From Actibacterium pelagium (GTDB lineage Bacteria; Pseudomonadota; Alphaproteobacteria; Rhodobacterales; Rhodobacteraceae): 64,000 bases of DNA. The position numbers were made by a program, and so were the translations under genes. Shown here in pieces: positions 1-8,929 of this stretch. The notes under the pieces were generated by a model, which worked only from the letters and a program-made list of their open reading frames with translations, did no database searches and was not told the DNA's origin. Each line of letters starts with the position of its first letter. The stretch's first letter is position 1. The DNA lies in assembly GCF_002285415.1 (NCBI RefSeq), contig NZ_NSBU01000005.1, positions 124,001 to 188,000 of the forward strand, in the 5' to 3' direction.

Positions 1-43
1 AGTGATCCGCTGTTGGCTTGATTTCTCATGCTGAAGCACACCG

Positions 44-84
44 GGGTTTCCAGTTTATGTTGCCACAATACAATTCGGAAACCC
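44..84. repeat. 8-bp inverted repeat
   Basis: GGGTTTCC at 44-51 and GGAAACCC at 77-84 are perfect inverted copies separated by 25 bases. They lie just left of the tRNA-like remnant in a region with no gene. The repeat could belong to an old insertion end or a weak hairpin. Nothing else supports either reading. Confidence 0.3.
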
Positions 85-97
85 GAGAAGCAGGGGT

Positions 98-143
98 AAT
101 CATAATCCGCGTGTCGGAGGGGCAAGTCCCTGCTCCGTTACTA
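98..143 (+). repeat. tRNA 3'-half-like remnant, left copy
   Basis: This stretch reads like the 3' half of a tRNA with a CAT-type anticodon loop: CATAATCCGC, then a five-base variable loop, a T-arm-like GGGGCAAGTCCC and a degraded acceptor end CTCCGTTACTA. No 5' half precedes it, so it is not a working tRNA. It is about 80 percent identical by eye to 10595-10639 in the same orientation. Both copies share the same departure from a normal T-loop (GGCAAGT in place of TTCAAGT), which suggests common descent. Such remnants often mark old integration sites. The tRNA(Met) assignment is from memory and tentative. Confidence 0.45.
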
Positions 144-269
144 CTTCCCCTCAGCTATGGTGCCTCTTCGTTCTAAGGTGAGCGCCTGATCAAGCTTTAG
201 GATCGGGCACTATTCCTTTCGGTGCGATTGTACGTCTTGGAGCATTTCGATGCGGGTCAATTATGGTCC

Positions 270-1187
270 CTACAGTCGAGAAAGTACTGCGGTCAGAACG
301 CGCTCGGCTGCTTTGCTGAGAGAGCCAAACCGGTTTTCAATGATGAAGCAGGGCGAGACCGTCATTGGGGCCGCAACATCCAATATAGCAATTTCAGCCT
401 GAAGCGGTCCGCTTGATAACAGTGTGGCGACTTCCTGAGTTTGCGGCGAAATCGTGTTTGGGCTTTCAAGAAGCGACAGGACCACAAGCAAGGACGACGA
501 GTTTGTGACCCTTGGTGGTGTCGGAAGGCCTTGGTGTAGAAATGCGGACTCGACTGCCTGCCGAATGGGAGAGCCAAGCTCTTGGATGACCCAGTGGTAA
601 GAAAGTGTTTCTTCCAGGGCAACGCTGGGCTTACCGACGAGTTCATGGTCGGGGTGCGCGAGAAGTGATACCTTCTCGCTGCGGGCGGGGTGAAGTTTGA
701 AGTCGCGGCTGTCGTATTCGGGTGGAAGTCGGGCAATAACAAAGTCGAAGCGTCCTTCGCTTAATCCCCTGACAAGATCTGTAGAAGGCCCGACTTCAAT
801 GGTTAGTTCTATCTCTGGTGTCTCGGCTCTGATTTGACGCACTGCCGGCATCAGGCTGCCAACTGCTGGGCCGGTTACCGAGCCAATACGAACATGTCCA
901 ACGTCCCCCTTTGAAATTCGCGTGGCCTCGATCTCTAGTTCATCCAGAGTTTCAAGAATGACTTTTGCATGCCGAACGAAAACCTTGCCGATTTGGGTTG
1001 TTTCCATTCCTTTCGGATGGCGAATGAAAAGCGGATTACCTACCAGAGTCTCGACATCCGCAAGAATGCGGGACGCCGCCGGTTGCGACATAGCGGCTTT
1101 GTTCGCGGCAAGTTGAAGCTGTCCGGTTTCGGCGATTTTCACCAACAACCATAACTGATGCGGCTTAAGTCTTCGTGCAAAGTCCAT
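270..1187 (-). CDS. LysR-family regulator of sugar uptake (GbpR-like)
   Basis: A 305-residue LysR-type transcriptional regulator. The N-terminal winged helix-turn-helix lies around residues 10-65 (LWLLVKIAETGQLQLAANKA, then SQPAASRILADVE), followed by a linker helix and an effector-binding domain of normal length. It is divergent from the sugar-binding protein gene at 1337. That is the gbpR-chvE arrangement known in Agrobacterium and Azospirillum, so it probably senses the transported sugar and controls the transport and catabolic genes to its right. A near-perfect palindrome at 1195-1214 sits directly before its start codon and could serve autoregulation. The family is certain; the ligand is inferred from context. 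Confidence 0.9.
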   Translation of the reverse strand: MDFARRLKPHQLWLLVKIAETGQLQLAANKAAMSQPAASRILADVETLVGNPLFIRHPKGMETTQIGKVFVRHAKVILETLDELEIEATRISKGDVGHVRIGSVTGPAVGSLMPAVRQIRAETPEIELTIEVGPSTDLVRGLSEGRFDFVIARLPPEYDSRDFKLHPARSEKVSLLAHPDHELVGKPSVALEETLSYHWVIQELGSPIRQAVESAFLHQGLPTPPRVTNSSSLLVVLSLLESPNTISPQTQEVATLLSSGPLQAEIAILDVAAPMTVSPCFIIENRFGSLSKAAERVLTAVLSRL

Positions 1188-1194
1188 GTCGGAT

Positions 1195-1214
1195 GCATAT
1201 CATAAATGGTATGC
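1195..1214. promoter_or_regulatory. palindromic operator candidate for the LysR regulator
   Basis: GCATATCATAAATGGTATGC is a 20-bp palindrome with one mismatched pair, containing an AT-rich LysR-type ATA...TAT core. It lies 7 bp upstream of the LysR start and about 120 bp upstream of the divergent chvE-like gene. This position suits both autoregulation and control of the divergent operon. The symmetry is seen directly; binding is inferred. Confidence 0.5.
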
Positions 1215-1336
1215 AAATTGCTAGAATTGCGAATTGAAAGATATGTTGACCAAGGGTTACCTCTTCCCCGAGTTCATCCGAGCTCATCAGGGAGGCCGCG
1301 CCATTACAAAATGGCGCATCCAATTGGAGGAAAATC

Positions 1337-2392
1337 ATGAATTTCAAATCACTGCTGGCAACCGCCAGCACAGCCATTTTGCTGGCCTCTGGGGCCTATG
1401 CCGAAGGAACCGTAGGTATTGCAATGCCGACCAAGTCGTCTGCCCGCTGGATTTCTGACGGCGAGTCGATGGTCGAGCAATTCGCTGCGGCTGGTTACGA
1501 GACAGACCTGCAATATGCAGAAGACGACATTCCGAACCAGCTTGCCCAGATCGAGAACATGATCACGAAAGGCGTCGATGTACTTGTGATCGCCGCCATC
1601 GACGGCACGACCTTGTCGAACGCACTTGAAAATGCGGCAGCCTCAGGCATCAAAGTCATCGCATATGACCGTCTGATCCGCGACAGCGGGAACGTCGACT
1701 ATTACGCCACATTCGACAATTTCAAGGTTGGCGTGCTGCAGGCGACCAACCTCGTCAACGGTTTGAAAGAGCGGTATGGCGATGTCAAACCTTGGAACGT
1801 CGAACTGTTTGGCGGTTCGCCGGACGATAACAACGCCTACTTCTTCTACAACGGTGCGATGAGCGTCATCCAGCCGCTGATCGACGTTGGATCGGTCAAC
1901 ATCGTGTCGGGCCAGATGGGCATGGACACCGTGGGCACTCTGCGTTGGGACGGTGCGGTTGCACAGGCGCGCATGGATAACCTTCTGTCGGCGCACTACA
2001 CCGATAAGGAAGTACACGGCGTTCTGGCACCCTACGATGGCCTGTCCATTGGTATCCTGTCGTCGCTGAAAGGTGTCGGCTATGGGTCGGGCGACATGAA
2101 AATGCCAATCGTGACCGGTCAAGACGCCGAAGTTCCCTCGGTCAAGTCGATACTGGCTGGCGAGCAATATTCGACCATCTTCAAGGATACGCGAACACTT
2201 GCTGGTGTAACCGTCGGTATGGTGGACGCGGTCCTGAAAGGCGGCGAACCTGAGATCAACGACACGTCGACTTATGACAACGGCGTCAAAGTTGTTCCTT
2301 CATACCTGTTGGAGCCGCTGCCGGTGACGGCCGCCAACTGGGAAGAGCGTCTGATCGGGTCGGGTTACTACACCATCGACCAGATCAAGTAA
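1337..2392 (+). CDS. chvE: periplasmic multiple-sugar-binding protein (ChvE-like)
   Basis: A 351-residue periplasmic solute-binding protein of the ribose/xylose type. It has a clear signal peptide ([22 protein letters not shown], cleaved before EGT). The mature protein carries the periplasmic-binding-protein I fold, with sugar-contact stretches such as [10 protein letters not shown] and TGQDAEVPS. It resembles ChvE of Agrobacterium, which binds L-arabinose, D-xylose, D-galactose and D-glucose. The start has an excellent ribosome site (GGAGG, 6 bases upstream). It is first in an operon with the ATPase and permease and with the pentose pathway, so L-arabinose or a related aldose is the likely ligand. 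Confidence 0.9.
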   Translation: MNFKSLLATASTAILLASGAYAEGTVGIAMPTKSSARWISDGESMVEQFAAAGYETDLQYAEDDIPNQLAQIENMITKGVDVLVIAAIDGTTLSNALENAAASGIKVIAYDRLIRDSGNVDYYATFDNFKVGVLQATNLVNGLKERYGDVKPWNVELFGGSPDDNNAYFFYNGAMSVIQPLIDVGSVNIVSGQMGMDTVGTLRWDGAVAQARMDNLLSAHYTDKEVHGVLAPYDGLSIGILSSLKGVGYGSGDMKMPIVTGQDAEVPSVKSILAGEQYSTIFKDTRTLAGVTVGMVDAVLKGGEPEINDTSTYDNGVKVVPSYLLEPLPVTAANWEERLIGSGYYTIDQIK

Positions 2393-2414
2393 CCAAAGCT
2401 TCAATCTTCCTGGC

Positions 2415-2438
2415 TTGCCCGGACTGCGGTCCGGGCAG
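2415..2438 (+). promoter_or_regulatory. intercistronic hairpin between binding protein and ATPase
   Basis: TGCCCGGAC, loop TGCG, GTCCGGGCA form a perfect 9-bp stem (2416-2424 with 2429-2437), extendable by a wobble pair. No run of T follows. Hairpins at this place in binding-protein-dependent operons commonly protect the upstream mRNA or partly terminate, so that more binding protein than ATPase is made. The hairpin is seen; the function is inferred. Confidence 0.6.
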
Positions 2439-2464
2439 GTCCAGACTAACCACAGGGGTTGGCA

Positions 2465-3985
2465 ATGTCCGCGCTTCTGGAAATGCGATCGATCACCAAG
2501 ACCTTCCCGGGCGTCAAGGCGCTGGACGAGGTCAACCTGACCGTCAAGGAAGGTGAGATCCACGCGCTTGTCGGTGAAAACGGCGCCGGAAAATCCACAC
2601 TTATGAAAGTCCTGTCCGGGGTCTATCCCGCAGGCAGCTATGACGGCGAAATCCACTATGATGGCCAGTTGGCAGAGTTCGGCGATATCGCGGATAGCGA
2701 ACGGCGAGGGATCATCATTATTCATCAGGAACTGGCTTTGGTTCCGCTTTTGTCGATCGCCGAGAACCTGTTTTTGGGAAACGAACTTACCAAGGGCGGG
2801 ATCATTGATTGGCAGGGTACCTTCAAGCGCACCGAAGAGCTTCTTAAGAAGGTCGGGCTCAGCGAGGCGCCCACAACTCTGGTAGATAAACTGGGGGTGG
2901 GCAAACAGCAGCTGGTCGAGATCGCCAAGGCGCTGTCCAAGGAAGTCCGCCTGCTTATCTTAGACGAGCCCACCGCGGCCTTGTCCGAGGCAGACAGTCA
3001 GGCGCTATTGAATCTGATGCTGGAACTGAAGTCGCATGGCGTGACCAGTATCATCATCAGTCACAAGCTGAACGAGGTTCGTCGTGTGGCGGACAGCGTG
3101 ACGGTGATCCGCGATGGCACAACCGTGTCGACGATGGATGCCAAAACGCAGCCGATCACCGAAGATGCCATCGTGCGCGACATGGTCGGGAGGGATATGG
3201 CACACCGCTATCCGGACCGCGAACGGCGTGCTGGCGATATGTTGCTGGAGGTGACGGACTGGAACGTCTGGCACTCAGAGCATGTGGAACGTCAAGTCAT
3301 CAAGAACGCCGCCTTCAATGTTCGCGCTGGAGAGGTCGTAGGCATCGCGGGCCTTATGGGCTCTGGCCGTACCGAATTGGCGATGAGCCTGTTTGGCCGA
3401 TCTTATGGGCGCAATATCTCTGGCTCTGTCGCGATCAAGGGGCAGCCTGCCGATGTCTCTAGTGTGCCAAAGGCGATTGATGCGGGCTTAGCCTATGTCA
3501 CTGAAGACCGTAAAAGTCTTGGGTTGATCCTGGAAGAGACCATTCAGCGCAATATTACCTTGGCAAATCTACCGGGAGTGTCCTCGGGCGGCATCTTGAA
3601 TGAAAACGAGGAAACCGAGGTTTCCGAGAAATACCGCAACGCGATGAACATCCGCACACCAAGCGTGTTCCAGAAGGTGATGAACCTGTCTGGGGGGAAC
3701 CAGCAGAAGGTCGTTTTGTCAAAATGGCTGTTTGCGCAGCCTGACGTTCTTATCCTAGACGAACCCACCCGCGGCATCGACGTTGGCGCGAAGTTTGAAA
3801 TCTACGGGATCATCAATGATCTGTCCGCGCAGGGCAAAGGCGTTCTGATGATCTCGTCCGAGATGCCCGAGCTCTTGGGCATGTGCGACCGCATTTACGT
3901 AATGAACGAAGGGGCCCTTGTCGGTGAACTGACCGCCGAAGAGGCTAGCCAGGAGCGCATCATGTCGCTCATCGTGACCGAATAA
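2465..3985 (+). CDS. gguA: sugar ABC transporter ATP-binding protein (GguA/MmsA type)
   Basis: About 506 residues with two fused ABC ATPase domains, as in RbsA, XylG and GguA. The first domain has an intact Walker A (GENGAGKST), signature-region residues ([15 protein letters not shown]) and Walker B (LLILDEPT). In the second domain the Walker A region is degenerate ([10 protein letters not shown]) while LSGGNQQKV and LILDEPTRG are intact. This one-sided degeneracy is usual for carbohydrate uptake transporter family 2. ATG at 2465 is preferred over an in-frame TTG at 2459 because AGGGG lies at good spacing. It energises import with the products at 1337 and 3998. Confidence 0.93.
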   Translation: MSALLEMRSITKTFPGVKALDEVNLTVKEGEIHALVGENGAGKSTLMKVLSGVYPAGSYDGEIHYDGQLAEFGDIADSERRGIIIIHQELALVPLLSIAENLFLGNELTKGGIIDWQGTFKRTEELLKKVGLSEAPTTLVDKLGVGKQQLVEIAKALSKEVRLLILDEPTAALSEADSQALLNLMLELKSHGVTSIIISHKLNEVRRVADSVTVIRDGTTVSTMDAKTQPITEDAIVRDMVGRDMAHRYPDRERRAGDMLLEVTDWNVWHSEHVERQVIKNAAFNVRAGEVVGIAGLMGSGRTELAMSLFGRSYGRNISGSVAIKGQPADVSSVPKAIDAGLAYVTEDRKSLGLILEETIQRNITLANLPGVSSGGILNENEETEVSEKYRNAMNIRTPSVFQKVMNLSGGNQQKVVLSKWLFAQPDVLILDEPTRGIDVGAKFEIYGIINDLSAQGKGVLMISSEMPELLGMCDRIYVMNEGALVGELTAEEASQERIMSLIVTE

Positions 3986-3997
3986 GGAGACCCGGGG

Positions 3998-5233
3998 ATG
4001 GCAATGGCTGAGACCACGGATATGGAAACCGAAACCAAAGGCATCGGCGAATACCTTAAAGCCCACCTGCGGGAATATGGCCTTCTGTTTGCGCTGATCG
4101 CAATCATGGCGTTCTTCCAGATCGTCACCGGCGGCACGCTGCTGCGCGCGGTGAACATCACCAACCTGCTGCTTCAAAACAGCTATATCATCATCATGGC
4201 TCTGGGGATGCTCGTCGTCATTGTCTCTGGCAATATTGACCTCTCGGTGGGCTCTGTAATGGGGTTCATCGGGGCCTTGGCGGCCGTGATGATCGTGAAT
4301 TACGAGATCAACACCTACCTGACGATCCTTGTCTGTCTGGTGTGCGGGACGCTGATTGGCGCTGCGCAAGGCTACTGGGTGGCTTATTGGAAAATCCCAT
4401 CCTTCATCGTGACTTTGGCGGGGATGCTGGTGTTCCGTGGCTTGTCCTTGTGGCTGCTGGAAGGTCAATCCGTCGGCCCTTTCCCGAAAGAGTTTCAGGT
4501 TCTCGCCAACGGCTTTGTCCCGGACCTTTTCCCGGCGAGCATCGGTGAAAGCCTCGCCCCTATCTTTGATGCTCGCAAGGTGAACGTTCTGGCGCTTTGC
4601 ACCGGTCTTGTCGCGGCCTTCGTGATCGTCTGGATGGGAATGCGCAAACGAGCCCGCAACCGGGCCTATGGCATCGTGGACGAACCACGCAGCTTCTTTA
4701 TTGCTCGGAACGCCATCGTCGGTCTGGCCCTGATCTTTATCATGTTCAAACTGTCCACCTTCCGCGGTTTGCCGAACGTTCTGATCACCATGGGCGTGTT
4801 GACCATCATCTACGCCTTTATCACCGAGAAAACGACGCTTGGTCGCCGCATCTATGCATTGGGCGGAAACGAGAAAGCCGCCAAGTTGTCAGGTATCAAG
4901 ACAGAGCGCCTGACATTCCTGTCCTTTGCCAACATGGGCCTTCTGGCTGCGGCAGCAGGACTGGTCTTTGCGGCTCGCCTGAACACAGCGACCCCAAAAG
5001 CCGGTTTTGCGCTGGAACTTGATGTGATCGCAGCGGTCTTCATCGGCGGTGCCTCGATGTCTGGCGGTGTTGGCAAGATCGTCGGCGCCGTGGTCGGGGC
5101 CTTCCTGATGGGCGTACTGAACAACGGTATGTCAATTATGGGTATCGGCATTGACTATCAGCAGATGATCAAGGGACTTGTGCTGCTCGCAGCGGTGATC
5201 TTCGACGTTTACAATAAGTCGAAGCAGGGCTGA
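3998..5233 (+). CDS. gguB: sugar ABC transporter permease (GguB/MmsB type)
   Basis: A 411-residue hydrophobic inner-membrane permease of the ribose/xylose (BPD_transp_2) family, with roughly ten membrane segments. Typical family stretches are NIDLSVGSVMGFIGALAA, WKIPSFIVTLAGM, RRIYALGGNEKAAKLSGI and GGASMSGGVGKIVGAVVGAF. It starts 12 bp after the ATPase gene, behind AAGGAG. It forms the channel for the sugar delivered by the ChvE-like protein. The length matches the long GguB/XylH type. It is co-transcribed with the dehydratase that begins 3 bp after its stop, tying transport to catabolism. Confidence 0.93.
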   Translation: MAMAETTDMETETKGIGEYLKAHLREYGLLFALIAIMAFFQIVTGGTLLRAVNITNLLLQNSYIIIMALGMLVVIVSGNIDLSVGSVMGFIGALAAVMIVNYEINTYLTILVCLVCGTLIGAAQGYWVAYWKIPSFIVTLAGMLVFRGLSLWLLEGQSVGPFPKEFQVLANGFVPDLFPASIGESLAPIFDARKVNVLALCTGLVAAFVIVWMGMRKRARNRAYGIVDEPRSFFIARNAIVGLALIFIMFKLSTFRGLPNVLITMGVLTIIYAFITEKTTLGRRIYALGGNEKAAKLSGIKTERLTFLSFANMGLLAAAAGLVFAARLNTATPKAGFALELDVIAAVFIGGASMSGGVGKIVGAVVGAFLMGVLNNGMSIMGIGIDYQQMIKGLVLLAAVIFDVYNKSKQG

Positions 5234-5236
5234 GCT

Positions 5237-6979
5237 ATGACCTTCACCCCTGCAAAGTGGCCCCGGAAACTGCGTAGCCAGGAATGGTACGGCGGCACGT
5301 CGCGCGACACGATCTATCATCGTGGTTGGTTGAAAAACCAAGGCTACCCGAACGACCTGTTCGATGGCCGCCCGGTGATCGGGATCCTGAACACTTGGTC
5401 CGACCTGACCCCTTGCAACGGTCACCTGCGAGAGTTGGCCGAGAAGGTAAAGGCTGGCATTTGGGAGGCCGGGGGCTTCCCGGTCGAGGTGCCCGTCTTC
5501 TCTGCGTCGGAAAACACCTTCCGTCCTACGGCGATGATGTACCGCAATCTGGCGGCGTTAAGCATTGAAGAGCAGATGCGCGGCCAGCCCATCGACGGTG
5601 CAGTCCTGATGGTGGGCTGCGACAAAACCACCCCGTCGCTTATGATGGCTGCTGCGTCGACTGACATTCCGTCAATCGTAGTAACCGGCGGGCCGATGCT
5701 TAACGGGTATTTCCGAGGCGAACGTGTCGGATCTGGCACGCACTTGTGGAAGTTCTCGGAGGCGGTCAATGCCGGAGAAATGAGCCAGGAAGAATTCCTT
5801 GAGGCCGAACAATCCATGTCGCGCTCGACCGGCTCGTGCAACACGATGGGAACTGCCAGCACCATGGCCTCTATGGCAGAAGCACTTGGCATGGCCCTGT
5901 CCGGCAACGCTGCAATCCCGGCCGTCGACAGCCGCCGTCGGGTGATGGCGCAACTGTCCGGGCGTCGGATCGTTCAAATGGTGAAGGACGATCTGAAGCC
6001 TTCAGATATCATGTCCAAGGAAGCTTTCGAAAATGCGATCCGTACGAATGGCGCGATTGGAGGTTCGACCAACGCAGTTATCCACTTGCTTGCGATTGCC
6101 GGGCGAGTGGGTGTCGACTTGTCTCTTGATGATTGGGACCGATGTGGGCGCGATGTCGAAACCATCGTGAACCTGATGCCATCAGGTGAATATTTGATGG
6201 AAGAGTTCTTTTATGCCGGCGGCCTGCCAGTGGTTCTGAAGCGTCTTGGCGAGGCAGGTAAGCTGCACAAGGATGCCCTGACCGTGTCGGGCACCAGTAT
6301 CTGGCAAGAGGTTAAAGATGTTCTGAACCACAATGAGGACGTCATCCGCCCTGTCGGGAAAGGATTGACCTCACAAGGTGGGATCGCCGTCTTGAAAGGG
6401 AACCTTGCCCCCAAAGGGGCGGTTCTGAAGCCTTCTGCCGCGTCGAAGCACTTGTTGAAGCATCGAGGCCGGGCAGTCGTGTTCGAAGACATTGATGACT
6501 ACAAAGCCAAGATCAAAGACGACACGCTGGACATCGACGAGACCTGCATCATGGTTTTGAAGAACTGTGGGCCCAAGGGGTATCCCGGCATGGCAGAAGT
6601 TGGAAATATGGGTCTGCCGCCAAAGGTTCTGAAGAAGGGGATCACCGATATGATCCGCATCTCCGACGCCCGAATGTCTGGCACAGCTTATGGTACGGTC
6701 ATTTTGCATACATCTCCTGAGGCAGCGGCGGGCGGGCCACTGGCGGTCGTGCGCAATGGCGATGTGATTGCGCTGGACGTAGAGAACCGCAGTCTACATC
6801 TGGATATTCCAGACGAAGAACTTGCCGCGCGACTGAAGGACTGGACCCCTCAGCATCCAGTGCTCAGCGGCGGTTATGAATGGCTGCACCAAGCCCACGT
6901 GGAAGGTGCTGACACCGGCGCTGATCTCGATTTCCTCAAAGGCTGTCGCGGGGCGGCGGTCGGAAAGGACTCGCATTGA
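5237..6979 (+). CDS. araD: sugar-acid dehydratase, probable L-arabonate dehydratase
   Basis: A 580-residue member of the IlvD/Edd iron-sulfur dehydratase family. The conserved cluster and active-site cysteines appear in DLTPCNGHLREL, MVGCDKTTPSLMMAA and STGSCNTMGTAST. The lysine after GCD is the residue carbamylated in the family. Its length and the GGTSRDTIYHRG opening fit the pentonate/hexonate branch rather than dihydroxy-acid dehydratase. In the oxidative pentose route it removes water from L-arabonate to give L-2-keto-3-deoxyarabonate. The downstream enzymes support this. D-xylonate or D-fuconate activity cannot be excluded from sequence. Confidence 0.85.
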   Translation: MTFTPAKWPRKLRSQEWYGGTSRDTIYHRGWLKNQGYPNDLFDGRPVIGILNTWSDLTPCNGHLRELAEKVKAGIWEAGGFPVEVPVFSASENTFRPTAMMYRNLAALSIEEQMRGQPIDGAVLMVGCDKTTPSLMMAAASTDIPSIVVTGGPMLNGYFRGERVGSGTHLWKFSEAVNAGEMSQEEFLEAEQSMSRSTGSCNTMGTASTMASMAEALGMALSGNAAIPAVDSRRRVMAQLSGRRIVQMVKDDLKPSDIMSKEAFENAIRTNGAIGGSTNAVIHLLAIAGRVGVDLSLDDWDRCGRDVETIVNLMPSGEYLMEEFFYAGGLPVVLKRLGEAGKLHKDALTVSGTSIWQEVKDVLNHNEDVIRPVGKGLTSQGGIAVLKGNLAPKGAVLKPSAASKHLLKHRGRAVVFEDIDDYKAKIKDDTLDIDETCIMVLKNCGPKGYPGMAEVGNMGLPPKVLKKGITDMIRISDARMSGTAYGTVILHTSPEAAAGGPLAVVRNGDVIALDVENRSLHLDIPDEELAARLKDWTPQHPVLSGGYEWLHQAHVEGADTGADLDFLKGCRGAAVGKDSH

Positions 6980-7902
6980 TGCAGATCGCTCTTGTTGGGA
7001 TTGGAAAGATTGCATTGGACCAACACGTTCCCGCAATTACTGACAGCCCGGACTGGGAATTGGCAGCCACTGTTTCGCGTCAGGGTTCGGTCGGCGGTGT
7101 TCCTGCCTTTACCGACTTTGACAGGATGCTGGCAGAACGCCCCGATATCCGCGTGGTGTCGCTGTGCTTGCCACCTGTGCCACGTTTCGACTATGCCGCG
7201 CGCGCTATCCGCGCTGGGCGCCATGTGATGCTGGAAAAACCCCCTGGGGCGACGCTGTCAGAGTGTCATGCGCTGGCCGACATGGCGCGGGCGCAGCGCG
7301 TATCTCTCTATGCGACATGGCATTCGCGTCAGGCCGACAAGGTGCCCGGGGCAAAGGCTTGGCTGAAAGATAAAAACCTGCGGCGTGTGACGATCACATG
7401 GAAAGAAGACGTGCGACAATGGCACCCCGGTCAGGACTGGGTATTTGAGGCAGGCGGTCTGGGTGTTTTCGACCCCGGGATTAACGCGTTGTCGATCCTA
7501 ACTGAAATTTTACCCGACCCAATCCATCTTTGCGCGGCAGAACTGCACTTCCCAGAAAACCGCGAAACCCCGATCGCCGCGAACTGCCGCTTCTATCATC
7601 CGCAAGGGGCCGAGGTGACGCTTGACCTCGATTGGCTGGAGCCCGGTTCGCCGACCTGGTCAATCGAGGTTGTTGCTGAAGAGGGGCACATGTTGATGGA
7701 AAATGGCGGTGGCAAGCTGACGATCGACGGTGCGCCCGACAAATGCGTGCCCGGGTTAAGCGGGGAATATCCCAGGCTTTATTCGCAAATGGCAGACCTG
7801 GTGAAAACCGGCACCGTTGACATTGATCTTGCGCCGATGCGCCACGTCGCGGATGCCTTCACCCTTGGCAAACGTGTAACCGTCGCGCCGTTCGAGTGGT
7901 GA
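6979..7902 (+). CDS. aldose 1-dehydrogenase (L-arabinose/D-galactose type), Gfo/Idh/MocA family
   Basis: About 307 residues, an NAD(P)-dependent sugar dehydrogenase of the Gfo/Idh/MocA family. The N-terminal Rossmann motif is IALVGIGKIALDQHVP, and the catalytic motif EKPPG follows at about residue 92. It resembles the L-arabinose 1-dehydrogenase of Azospirillum and the D-galactose dehydrogenase of rhizobia. It would oxidise the imported sugar to the lactone, the first step of the pathway. ATG at 6979 overlaps the dehydratase stop (TGATG), indicating translational coupling. An in-frame TTG at 6976 is less likely. No lactonase gene is seen beside it. Confidence 0.85.
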   Translation: MQIALVGIGKIALDQHVPAITDSPDWELAATVSRQGSVGGVPAFTDFDRMLAERPDIRVVSLCLPPVPRFDYAARAIRAGRHVMLEKPPGATLSECHALADMARAQRVSLYATWHSRQADKVPGAKAWLKDKNLRRVTITWKEDVRQWHPGQDWVFEAGGLGVFDPGINALSILTEILPDPIHLCAAELHFPENRETPIAANCRFYHPQGAEVTLDLDWLEPGSPTWSIEVVAEEGHMLMENGGGKLTIDGAPDKCVPGLSGEYPRLYSQMADLVKTGTVDIDLAPMRHVADAFTLGKRVTVAPFEW

Positions 7903-8008
7903 TGAAATGACCAAGCAGGCCTGCCCAAGTTTCACCAGTCGCGATCAGGTATCGTGGCACTTTTTTAGCTGCGGGCACTCTCCCCACTGACCCGGAACCG
8001 ACAAGAGA

Positions 8009-8929
8009 ATGACAATGAAAAAGCCATACACAGGTATCTGGCCAGTAGCGCCGACGCCGTTTCACAATGATGGGTCGCTTGACCATGAGGGGATGAAGCG
8101 GGTCTTGGATTGCTTGATTGATCAGGGCGCGGACGGGATCTGCATTCTGGCCAATTTTTCGGAGCAGTTTCTTCTATCAGACGCCGAGCGCGAGGTTCTG
8201 ACGCGTCTTTCGCTGGAACATATCGCGGGTAGGGTGCCTGTGATCGTGACCATCAGCCATTACGCCACCCGGATCGTGGTTGAGCGAGCACAGTTTGCCA
8301 AGGAATTGGGCGCGGACATTGTGATGATGATGCCGCCCTATCACGGTGCGCTTCTGAAAGGCACTGGCCAGCAGACCTATGAACAATTCGCCGCTGTTGG
8401 TGAGGTGGGTATCCCGATCATGGTACAGGACGCGCCTTTGTCGGGTGTCGATCTGCCTGTGCCGCTTCTGGTGAAGATGGCGCAAGAGATCGAGATGGTG
8501 AAGCTGTTCAAGATCGAATGCCCGCGTGCCGCCAACAAACTGCGTGATCTTATCGCAGAAGGTGGCGATGCCATTGAGGCGCCCTTCGACGGCGAAGAGG
8601 CGATCACACTTCTGGCTGATTTGGACGCCGGTGCCACGGGGTCGATGACCTCGGGCATGATCGTCGACCAGATCAAACCGGTGCTGACACATTATCACGC
8701 GGGCCGCATCGACGACGCGACCGCCGCCTATGGCCGAGTGGCCATGGCCATCAATCACGAGAACCGCCAATGCGGCTGGCAGTCCTGTAAGGCGGCTATG
8801 GTCGAAGGTGGCGTGATCAAATCCGATTTCTGTCGCCACCCGATCCCGCCGCTGCACCCGGCGATCCGGTCGCGGCTGATTGACCTTTTGAAACCTCTGG
8901 ACCCGGTGGTCCTGTCTTGGGGAAAGTAA
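8009..8929 (+). CDS. probable L-2-keto-3-deoxyarabonate dehydratase (DapA/NAL superfamily)
   Basis: A 306-residue class I aldolase-fold protein of the dihydrodipicolinate synthase/N-acetylneuraminate lyase superfamily. The Schiff-base lysine is likely K168 in VKLFKIECPR. The stretch GEEAITLLADLDAGATGSMTS is like Azospirillum L-2-keto-3-deoxyarabonate dehydratase. That enzyme removes water and ammonia-free oxygen functions to give 2-oxoglutarate semialdehyde. The next gene abuts this one and uses that product. A 106-bp gap separates it from the dehydrogenase, with no clear terminator. An aldolase activity (to pyruvate and glycolaldehyde) is the main alternative, but the following semialdehyde dehydrogenase argues against it. 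Confidence 0.82.
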   Translation: MTMKKPYTGIWPVAPTPFHNDGSLDHEGMKRVLDCLIDQGADGICILANFSEQFLLSDAEREVLTRLSLEHIAGRVPVIVTISHYATRIVVERAQFAKELGADIVMMMPPYHGALLKGTGQQTYEQFAAVGEVGIPIMVQDAPLSGVDLPVPLLVKMAQEIEMVKLFKIECPRAANKLRDLIAEGGDAIEAPFDGEEAITLLADLDAGATGSMTSGMIVDQIKPVLTHYHAGRIDDATAAYGRVAMAINHENRQCGWQSCKAAMVEGGVIKSDFCRHPIPPLHPAIRSRLIDLLKPLDPVVLSWGK

